Under the pieces are notes generated by a model. The model had not been told where the DNA came from. It saw only the letters and a program-made list of their open reading frames with translations, and did no database searches. The translations under genes were made by a program, and so were the position numbers. A stretch of DNA of 64,000 nt from positions 1,922,001 to 1,986,000 of the forward strand of contig MU004181.1 of NCBI GenBank assembly GCA_010093605.1, in the 5' to 3' direction. The stretch comes from Lophium mytilinum (taxonomy: Eukaryota > Ascomycota > Dothideomycetes > Mytilinidiales > Mytilinidiaceae). Shown here piece after piece: positions 32,714 through 42,331 of this stretch (position 1 is its first letter; each line of letters begins with the position of its first letter).

Positions 32714-33848
32714 TTACAGATCTGCTCTAGCATTGTCTCCAGCCCAAGCCCTTCGAATAAGTTCTTGGATCGACGCCTTCTCCAGCGGTCTCGGGTTAGG
32801 GTATGGCTTTGATAGTGCAATCTCAGCCGCCTTGGCGACATCTTCTTCCTTTAGACCAAAATCTTTCAGTGCCCTTTTTACTCCTAGTCGTTCTAGTAAC
32901 AGATTTAATCCCTTAATTGCATCTCCGTCGCTATCCGGCAGCACTTCTGCAAGCTTCCGCATGGCTTCCGGAATTGCGGGAGCATTGTACGCTAGGGCAT
33001 GGGGCAGAACGATCGTATGTGTCTCGGCGTGAGGGAGATTGAAAGAACCTCCGAGAGTGTGGCAGAGTTTGTGGTGAAGTGCCATGTCGACACTACCAAG
33101 GCAAAATCCGCAAAGCCACGCGCCGTATAGAGCATCTTTCCGGGCATCGATGTCACTTGGCAGTGAAACTAGGGCCGGAAGTGAGCGGGCAAGAGACCGT
33201 ATACCTTCAAGCGCGAGGACGCTGACGATTGGATTCTTATTGGCTGCATAGAGAGCCTCCACTGTCAAGAAGAGTTGCTTATCAGTATGGTCATGGTGAC
33301 TTTCGTGTCTGGAGAGGCTGACCTGAGTGCGCAATTGCATTCACTCCACTTGTCGCACTCATCATGGCGGGCAATGTGAGTGTGAGGTCGATGTCATAGA
33401 TGACTGTTGTAGGAAGAATCGCTAAATCTCTGCGCGTTGTCTTGAGCCCGTCCACCGTCTCACCCAGTATCGGCGTCATCTCGCTCCCAGCATAGGTGGT
33501 CGGAATGCAGATATGCGGCTTGCCGGTTCGTACGCTGAGTGCCTTGCCGAGCCCAATAGTGCTGCCACCGCCGAGCGAAACGAAGCTATCGACACCGAAC
33601 GCGTTCACCACGCCTAGTGCTTTCTCGGTGATGTGGATGGGCGTGTGCATAGTCGCTTCGGAGAAGACATGGTCGGCGGCCGCTCCAAGAGACTTGGCCA
33701 GCTCTAGAATGGAACCTTGTTGCTCTGGTGTGGAGAGAAAGAGTGGCGTATGCACTTTCAGCCGTGCGAGCTCTGCGGCCAGGGTCGACAGTGTGCCTGA
33801 GCCAAATATGACTCGGCTGGGATTTCCGTTGTATTCAAAGCTAGCCAT
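32714..33848 (-). CDS. Maleylacetate reductase (iron-containing alcohol dehydrogenase family)
   Basis: Protein of 357 aa, exons 33848-33323 and 33261-32714 on the minus strand. The NAD-binding GGGSTIGLGKA and the family signature around IPTTYAGSEMTPI are clear. The metal/active-site helix NAIAHSVEALYA is rebuilt only by splicing out 33262-33322. The C-terminus keeps FNLPHAETH, including the conserved His. Length matches bacterial maleylacetate reductases. The enzyme reduces maleylacetate to 3-oxoadipate, the last step of the hydroxyquinol route. Its partner hydroxyquinol dioxygenase is absent, which is odd beside a homogentisate dioxygenase. It is divergent from esterase B. Confidence 0.92.
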
Positions 33849-33928
33849 AATTCAACAAAATGTTTGGTGAGCGTTGCAAATCCAGATATCTCGGGCATAT
33901 CTTCAGATAATGGATATGCAGGGCAGCG

Positions 33929-34176
33929 TGGGGTCAGGCCCGCAGCAGGTCTGTTTGATAGTTAAAAACATTCCTTAAAACAAGACACTTACAGTACAGC
34001 AGACGAGCGGAAAGAACAGGAGTCAGCCTAGACTGGATTAGAATGCCTGTTCGTACCCCACCTGGCCCTTGATAGCTCCCCTTGCACGTTTGGTTTTGTC
34101 TCCTCCGCTTTTTTGATCTCTTCGCCCCGTGGGGCGTGCTGCTCTGAACACGAAAATCTACCCCACTTCCGCGGGG
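33929..34176. promoter_or_regulatory. Multiple GNGGGG/CCCCNC sites in the reductase-esterase B gap
   Basis: GTGGGG at 33929, CCCCAC at 34056, CCCCGTGGGG at 34125-34134, CCCCAC at 34161 and GCGGGG at 34171. The last two face each other across four bases. The gap serves two divergent genes. Confidence 0.5.
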
Positions 34177-34279
34177 AACACCGTTTGGGGAACACAGTCA
34201 AGAGTTATGGACAATGCATCTACAGACCGCGGAGGGCTCGCAGAACCTCTAGACAACGTCTCTATAGTCTCTCTTCGCA

Positions 34280-36057
34280 ATGTCTGTCACACTGAATCAT
34301 GCCTCTCTCGGTGCCCGCCTGGAAGGACTCGAGGTTGGGAAGCTCTGGCAGTTCAGAGGCATCCAGTATGGAACAATACCCGCCAGATTTGCGCGAGCAT
34401 GCCCGAAGAAGCTTGAGGGTAGAGTGGACTGTACTCGTTACGGGTATTGCTTCTCAGACTGGTGGTCAACACAAATGTTTTCGCTGACTTGAGTAGGCCT
34501 CGTTGTCCGCAACTGAACTTCGATGTGCGACACCTTCTCCGTATCCCTCAAGATATCGAGCTGCCCGCTGAGCCAGAAGACGAATTTCAATGCCTAAACC
34601 TAGACGTGACGATGCCGCCTCTCAAGCCAGGGCCCAGGCCTCAGTTGCTGCCTGTTTTATTGTGGATTCATGGTATGCTTTGCTGTGTTTCGAGTAAGAG
34701 CAGTGCTTACCTAATTCTGTTCTAGGTGGTTCCCAGATTGCGACATTCGGGAGTTCGGCTTCAGGATTATGTGGTCAGTTTCTTTGCTTCGTATTCCGTC
34801 CCCATCTCTACTAGACAACTTTAACGCAAACCCTGTACCACAGATATGACCAGAATTGTGTCTGACTCGGTAGATCTTGGGTACCCGTTCATAGCGGTGG
34901 GTATTCAATATCGGCTGAACATGTTCGCTTTTGGGAACGGCAAAGGAGAGAAGAATCTAGCTCTCAAAGACCAGAGGCTAGCGATCGATTGGGTTGTGGA
35001 ACATATTGGAGGATTTGGCGGCGATCCAGTATGAGTTCCCAGCACTCTAAAGTTATACAAAGTCAGTGTTTGTGTCTAACCTAAGCTAGGCAAACATAAC
35101 TCTTGCTGGCGAGAGCGCGGGCGCGGTCTTCTGCCATGCACATGTCGTAGCTCAAGCTCCGATACACCAAGCGATACTTTCTTCGGGAACACTATATCTA
35201 TCGCCACCATTACCAGTCCAGAATGGCACTGCTCTCATAAACAATGTGGCTAGGGAGCTCGAGAAACTGGGCCACAAAGATATGGAAACTGCTCCACCGC
35301 ATATTCTTCTCAAAGCGCAGGCCAATCTCGGCATTAAATCTGTATGGATTCAAATGGAACCTGCCTTTGAGGACTGGGAAAATAAAACGGGAAATACTAC
35401 GCAGTTACTCATTGGAGATGTCGAGTTTGAGGTACGCTTCTACTACAGCTTTTCAATGCGGAAGGAGACTAACATAGTCAGAGTATCATATGGAGGAATG
35501 GAATCGAGATGCTAGAGCCCGATTACATTGCAAAATGCTTCGACAACCTCGGGGACGACAGTGCGGCTGTGAAGCGTTTGTACGGCATCTTGCCCGACCG
35601 AAGTACATCTTGCAAAATCGGAGCTCTTGACTTGATTACCGACCAGAGGTTCGCGCTACCGGTGGAGAAGGTTCAACGGCTATGGTTGAACTCTGGAAAG
35701 CCTGCCTACCGGTACTTACTGGATCAGCCAAATCCCTGGCAATCGTCGAATCGTTCTCATCATGCTGTGGATTTGGTATTTCTTTTCGGCGTATTCGACA
35801 CTTCAAATCCAGCAGCAGAAGCTGTTGGAAAGGCGATGCGGACGAAATGGATAGAGTTCATAAATGGGAGGGCCCCGTGGGATTCTTCTCGTGCTTTCGC
35901 GTTTGGGCCGTATGGAGAGGCGCAAAGTATCGATCAATCTGTGGTAGACATGCGGAGACGACGAGCTCATCTAGACCTCGTGAGCAAAGTAGGTTGGTCA
36001 AAGTTTAACGCGGCAGTTGTGCCACTGATTATGGGCCGTGTCAGCCTACTCAATTAA
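34280..36057 (+). CDS. Type-B carboxylesterase/lipase (B)
   Basis: Carboxylesterase of 496 aa in six exons: 34280-34443, 34497-34672, 34726-34773, 34844-35028, 35090-35431 and 35482-36057. The nucleophile motif GESAGA is intact; the oxyanion motif reads HGGS rather than HGGG. Near the C-terminus, HHAVDLVFLF carries the likely catalytic His. Introns after the TRYG codons and before SIIWRNG fall at the same positions as in esterase A, showing common descent. It is 48 residues shorter than A. Presumably cleaves an ester in the substrate or an intermediate. Confidence 0.86.
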
Positions 36058-36455
36058 TACTATCGACTCAAACAGCTCGCAGGTGATGATTGAATCCACC
36101 TGATGTCCCTCTGAGGAAATACAAGCGATGTGGCCATGATTTGTAGTTCGATATTAACTTGATCAAGGTAGAAAAGGAACGAAACAAAGTGATAGCAGGA
36201 GTGACGGCTGATCAAGGAACAGCCACTGCTAATTATTCATTGACCAGAACCAGCAACTCCATGGGTTGAACGTGGAGAATTGCTCACTGCGCTCTTACGG
36301 CGTACATATCGACCGGAACGTTCACTTACCCATGACGGAAAGCCATTGCGAGAGTGGCAGGAGAGGGTTCTCGCACAACTCTGCTCAGTCCTGATTGAGC
36401 GTAAGGTGTTTGACTGCAACGGGGCTCTTTTCCCGACTCCACACCATCTAGCAAA

Positions 36456-36481
36456 CCCCGCAAAACCCCCAGAATGCGGGG
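36456..36481. promoter_or_regulatory. Inverted pair ACCCCGCA ... TGCGGGGT before P450 C
   Basis: CCCCGC at 36456 and GCGGGG at 36476 form an inverted repeat with perfect 8-bp arms, about 125-150 bases before the ATG. A TATATA word lies near 36558, about 50 bases before the ATG. Confidence 0.5.
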
Positions 36482-36605
36482 TATGACAGCCTTGCGTAGT
36501 ATATCTAACCGTTACAGTTGGAGCAGGGGGTCTTCGCTTTGAAAGGTTGAGCTAAATATATACCGGGCTGGCACTGTAGCCATATGAGCTGAGAATCGAC
36601 CTCCA

Positions 36606-38498
36606 ATGAGTTTTTCCAAACTATTGCCTCATTTGACGATGGCCCAACTTACCCCAATCGCTTTTGCAGCGATCATATCACTTTTCCCCATTTACGTGGT
36701 GGTGCGTGCTATTGCTGATCCATTGAGGAAAGTGCCTGGCCCATTTTGGGCACGTTTTTCGCGATTATGGTATCTACGCGAAGTTTACAACGGCGCATTT
36801 GAGAAGCGCTCTCTTCAACTTCATGAGAAATACGGTGAGGTTACGATGTCATCTTACCAGGATCTGCACGGCAGCTGAACATTCATGTAGGGCCTATTGT
36901 GCGCATCGCTCCGAACGAGTATAGCATAGACGATCCGACAGCGGTCAAGACCATATACGGGCTGGGAACCAAATTCTATAAAGTATGGCAAGTCTACTAA
37001 CTATTCTTCGCCTCACCATCACTTTTCCAACAGGACAAAAATTTCAGCTAATCATCGCCCTGAAGTCGCCGTGGTATATTGCTTCCGGAAATCCAGATCC
37101 AGAACATTTGGACCTCTTCACGGAACGCGACCCCACAAAGCATGCGCTCATGCGACGGAAGGTTGCTGGCCTATACTCTGCATCTAGCTTAGTACGCATG
37201 GAGCCTTTTGTTGATGAGTGTGTAGGGCTGTTTGTACAGCGCCTAAATGAGGTTGCTGCAACAGGTCGTTCAATCAATGTGCAGCATTGGATGCAGTGTT
37301 ATGCATTCGATGTTATTGGATATATCACAGTATGACATTCTTCCGGTGACAACTGTAGATTTTGTGTTCTGATGCTAATCGCATGCAGCTTTCGAAGAGA
37401 TTCGGGTTCCTGGACCGCTGTGAAGACGCACCGGGAATGTTTACAAGTCTCCATTCCTATCTGAAATATGCTTCACGCGTCGGGGTATTTTCAGAGGTGC
37501 ATTCAATAGCATCCAAGTTGTTAGCAAAGCTCGGCAGCGGTGGTATGTCCCACATGACGAACTTCGTTGGCGCCCAGCTCCAAGACAGACAGCAGCGACT
37601 CGCAGAAAAAGAGGGCGGAGGCACAGATGATGACTTTATGTCGAAAGTACTCGCGCAGCACAAAGCGGATCCTGAGAAGTTCACCTTCAATGATGTTTTC
37701 ACTACGTGTATTACCAACATTGGTGCTGGTTCTGACACGACATCGATTTCGCTGTCTGCGGTTATGTACTATCTAATTCGTAATCCGGACGTGCTCGACA
37801 AGGTACCGTACCACACTCGCCTGCGTCTGCAAAAGCAAATCATAGGTCGAGCTAACGGGGACACCTGTAGCTTCGCAAGGAAGTCGATGAAAAGTTACCG
37901 CCGGGAAGCACTGTCGAGAACTTCTCGTTTCAAGACGCCCAAAAGTTGCCATATCTACAAGCGTGCATTAAAGAAGCTCTCAGAGTCCATCCGGCAACTG
38001 GCTTACCTCTCGGACGAGTGGTACCAAGCGGTGGTGCAGAGATCATGGGAGTGCTTTTCCCGGCCGGAGTAAGTAACTGAGACTACTTGTGTTGAAGCTC
38101 TGTATTAATGTTCCATCAGACGGTGGTTGGTATCAACACATGGGTTGCCCATGCTAACAAAGAGGTTTTTGGGCTCGATGCGGCTTCATATCGGCCAGAG
38201 AGGTGGTTGATCAACGATAAACAGCAGTTATCTCGAATGGAGGGTTATTATATACCGGTATTCTCCACATCAATTCAATCGCTATTGTGCAACATACTCA
38301 TATAAATGTTTTTAGTTCGGCCACGGATCGCGTACCTGTATCGGGAAGAACATAAGCCTCTTGGAAATATCGAAGCTTGTGCCCATATTGGTGCATCGAT
38401 TCAACTTCAACCTAGTTAGACCAGAGGAAGCCCTTAAATGCCAAAATGTCTGGTTCGTTAAGCAAACAAACATTGAATGTCGGGTGTCGCTCAGATAA
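36606..38498 (+). CDS. Cytochrome P450 monooxygenase (C), pisatin-demethylase-like
   Basis: P450 of 505 aa in seven exons: 36606-36834, 36891-36982, 37066-37329, 37389-37802, 37871-38068, 38120-38257 and 38316-38498. It has an N-terminal membrane anchor, hinge RKVPGPFWARF, I-helix GAGSDTTS, ExxR in KEALRVHP and heme binding FGHGSRTCIG. The KNISLLEISKL segment after the heme Cys is typical of the pisatin demethylase/CYP57-like group, which act on phenolic methyl ethers and related compounds. It is distinct from P450 A and B. All introns are GT-AG and 51-83 bases. It marks the right end of the cluster. Confidence 0.9.
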
Positions 38499-39236
38499 TG
38501 CTACGAACCTATCATGGAACGTTCCGCCCGATTCTGAAGAAGTATGTGTCAACGCAAGTCATCTGGTGGCTGCTCATCGCTGCTGGAGGGCCTCAGCTAA
38601 TGACCGCCTTGTGTATGTGGAAATTTTGCTCGGCATGAAAGCTGATACCAGCTAAAATGGAGCAGTGTTGGTTCGAACGCAGAATCAAGGGGTTTGTAGT
38701 TTTCATGCGCGGACTTGGGTAGCAGTGTTAGATCTAACCTAGACCTCTCGAGAATGAAGAAATTGAGCGACTCTTTTGTGAACATGCGCCTTATACCACT
38801 CTACACTGAGAAATATTGCCCAGGCTTGCTTGGTGCCAACCGTAGAATGCGAAGGTAACGTGAGGCGGTAACGAGACGCTGTGCTTGCCAGCTCAGGAGC
38901 AATCTCAGTGGAGACTGTTAGAGCGGGTAGAGACAGTAGTGGAGAGGGGTAGTGGAAGAGTAGTGGTAAGCGCCGGATGGGTGCCAGGTGAGTGCTAGGT
39001 ACGTGGCCGTGAGTAGTGGAAAAGCTGATCAACTTGCTTAGCCAGGATCACGGGCAGACGTGCGAGAAGAACTAGCAATTAGCTCGGAGCGATCTGGATG
39101 GTCAATGGTGCAAAGGAGCTTCTAAGATGCCTTATTGCGAAATTGTAGATCTCGCTCGTCCGGCCGGCTAGATTTTTAGAAATCTTTTTCTGGGGTTGAA
39201 GGGGCGGCCTGGTGCTCGAACGTGGACAATATGGGT
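38499..39236. other. Gene-free flank of the cluster
   Basis: About 740 bases after P450 C. No gene, RNA or repeat recognised. Confidence 0.45.
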
Positions 39237-39606
39237 AAAAAGGGAGAACAGCACGTGATTAGATACTTCTTCGGGAAAGTCTTGGCGGTACCCAAAAGGT
39301 GTGGAAGGCAGAGAGGATTCAGAAAGGGTTTAGAAATGGTTCAGAAATGGTTCAGAAATGGTTCAGAAAGGGTTTAGAAAGGGTTTAGAAAGGGTTTAGA
39401 AAGGGTTTAGAAAGGGTTCAGAAAGGGTTCAGAGAGGGTTGCGAGAGGGTTGCGAGAGAATTGTAGGGCAGTTTAACGGGGGTGGAGTTTGGGTTCCGGT
39501 TAAACCGACTACAATTTTAGACGCAACCCTCTCCGCCTTCCACACCCTTTGCACACCGCCAAGACTTGCCCGAACAAGTATCTGATCACGTGCAGACTCC
39601 TTTCAT
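39237..39606. mobile_element. Palindromic MITE-like element
   Basis: Two long inverted arms start at CACGTGAT (39252) and end at ATCACGTG (39592). Left arm reads on through AGATACTTCTTCGGGAAAG and CTTGGCGGT; the right arm has the same words with few changes on the other strand. The left arm is interrupted by an 11-bp minisatellite (39320-39451) and then resumes with GGTTGCGAGAGAATTGTAG, which pairs with the inner right arm near 39500-39535. It encodes nothing. A 3-base CAG on both outer sides may be a target duplication. Confidence 0.7.
39320..39451. repeat. 11-bp minisatellite (YAGAAAKGGTT)
   Basis: About 12 tandem copies of an 11-bp unit, with variants CAGAAATGGTT, TAGAAAGGGTT and GCGAGAGGGTT. 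The last copies match the arm sequence of the surrounding palindrome, so the array probably grew from it. Confidence 0.85.
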
Positions 39607-42331
39607 TTCGACCTTCCTGACTCTACTCTCTAACTACAAACACAACAATACCATTTTGAATATAGTTCTTATTCTTCCGATGCAGATTTGACTAGATCAC
39701 TTAGCATTGTGTGTTCTAAAGCCGCTTGTTAATTCATATACCTTGGGTTTCCTTAATCATTGAGCGATTGCTGAGCTCCTTCTGATGACCGGCCTGCTAG
39801 CATGCATACATACTGAGGTATGCCTGATAGGGTTTCATAGACTCGCAATCATTAGCAACATCCACCCCATATTACTAGCACTGAAGTCACTTCACAGCAT
39901 AAGAACTGTACCAACCCTGATCGATTATACCGAGACTTCCAACGCCCGATGCAGCCTGGCTCGGACACGATCGTGGACGTCACGCTCGGGAAGCTCATCA
40001 CAGAGACTCAGCGGGCTAGACCGCTCAGAATTCCATCCCGTGGATCAGCACCGCACCTAAGCAACAGCCCGACTGCTACTTCATTCCCGTGCTCCGCAGC
40101 TTCCATCAAGGAGGTCTAATTATCTTTGATTTCCGTTCGTCTACTCCGCTTCCCAGGTTGTGAAGCCGTTGTAAGGCCTTCGTTTTGTGTTCCGCAATCT
40201 TAGTCTTCTAGAAAGAGTCCACGCCTCAATCTTGAAATATGAAGCCAAACGAAACCCCGCGGGGTTCAGGCTCGATCTGCCAAAGATGGCGAGGAGCTGC
40301 TCACCGGTCTTTAGCGCGGGTGGCTTTTGGTGTAACGGCAAGATCGTATCCAATGACAGTTAGCGATGTCTAGTTAGTAGGTCGTTGGTCCGGACCTTGC
40401 ACAAGAAATCGAAGAGGCATCACACGAAGTACGTGGTTCTCATCACAGCCTTGTGAATGCAGTTCGCCTCCAAATGGTTCAGGTCGAGTAAAGATGATAC
40501 GGAGAACGCGGTTTACCGTGCACATAGTACGTGATATGGAATGCACGGTAATCGTGTTCGTATCAGGCACGCCCGAGTTCAATTAATCAGCGAGATACAA
40601 GGCTTCTGTCTTGAGAAAATAGAAATAAATCACGCGCAATCGATACGTGCAAGTTGAATCTCACCGATGACAGACAAGGTGTGGCTGAAGGGGATGGGAT
40701 GATACTTAACAATATAAGCGGCTGTAACCCAGAGCCTCGAAATGTGTGTTGTAAATCCAGCAGACCTTGCGATGAATGCTCGTACTCGTTCATGCTACAA
40801 GGCTGTGCTGTCTGCGTGGTCTTGGTGATATCGAGATAAAGCATCGTCAGTGGTCAGGATGGAAATGAGCCTTCTCCACACAGGCCAGCAGGTCGCAGCG
40901 TGGTGTTGTAGTCAGCTCGGCGGAAGGCCTTGCCAGGGCGCCACGTCCGCTGGGACGATGCGGATGAGAAACCAGGGCTCTAATTTAGAGGCCTGACCAG
41001 TAGCAAGGCTAGGGTGGTGACTTGAAACAAAAAGAATGGAATATATCAGCGATGCTAAGGGCAGGCTTACACCATGCACGCGAACCCAACACCTGCCAAG
41101 AAGGCCGGCATATGATGGATGGCCTTGCTTGCTCATCCAGCGGCGCAGCAGTCGCAGGGGTTTTGCGTGTCCATCAGCGAGGCATAAGGCGTCTCAATTC
41201 AGAGAGAGATAGAACGGGTGAGATGTAGATGAAAACGGTTTAACGGCGAAGACGACAGATACAGGAAATGTTCTGCAGCCACACGGGTAGTCTGTGTCAA
41301 AGCCAGAGATCCGTTATATTGGCTCAGGTAGGGTGCAGCAGAGGATGGGGGTTCTCTGCCAATAATGGGCTCTCGGACTGGTCTCGCGGCTGAGCATCCG
41401 ACAGCCAGGCAGGGAGCAAGGCCCGGGGCGCGGGGTCCGTAGATTGCTGGTGCAACACAGCAGGAATGCAATCGCGCACGAGGGTGATAAGGGCATCTCG
41501 CGATGGACGTGGTGTTGAAGCGCAAGGAGAGGTCGAAAAGGCGATATCAAACCCCCTCTGAGGCCGAACTGCCGGCTCCCCGTAGTTTCGAAAAATAGCG
41601 ATGGGCCCTGAAGGCGTTTCCGCTGGCTAGCTGCTTCGAGCAGTGCACGAACGAGTCTGCTCTGGCGCCGATGCAGCTGCATGAGGCCGCGCAGCCATCG
41701 CCGCGACCCCAGACCTCCCGCCGTCGCCCAACGCGCGATACATCTTACCTGCTGCCGCTGCTATTGTCACCCTTTACTACATTGTCTGCTGCTTTGTGCT
41801 ATCGCGACTTCGCCCACATCAACAGCCCAGAGTCTTCTTTGTCTCGAAACCCTGCGGACCGTGCTGCCCTGACTAGCACAGCGCCATTTCGCCGGGGGGC
41901 CGCCGTCGCCTGCTTTCAAAGGAGCGGCCAAGATCCCTTCACCACCACCCACTCAATCTTCAACCACCAGACCACCTCTCCTCCTCTCCCGCTGTGCAAC
42001 TGGTCCCACCCAGCTCCTCCTGTCGCTCGTTACTTCGCTGCCATACCTTCTCTTTGCCCGTCGTTACGCGGCACTCTTCCGCCTGTCGCCTTCCATTCGT
42101 CTGGCCTCGACCCGCTCAAGTGCCGCCCTCCTTTGTCCTCTCACCGTCGCCGCCTGAGTCGCACCACCGCTGTTGCGCCATCCACCTTCATTTTCTCCTT
42201 CACCGTACAGCCTGTTAGTCTGTCGCACTCCGGCCGGTCGGCGTGTCGCTGCAGCACCCAGGTCTCTGTCCATCACCCTCCCCTTCTAATATACCACTGT
42301 CGATCCTTCCTACCATCACCACTCCGCCGCC
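39607..42331. other. Gene-poor region and likely 5' leader of the Opy2-like gene
   Basis: About 2.7 kb. Open frames are short, overlap on both strands and lack domains. The last 600 bases are C/T-rich (long pyrimidine runs), as seen in fungal promoters and long 5' leaders. Confidence 0.45.

Noticed and set aside
41199-42331. Long open frames before the Opy2-like gene
   Set aside because: Low-complexity Pro/Ser/Arg translations from C/T-rich DNA; better explained as promoter or 5' leader.
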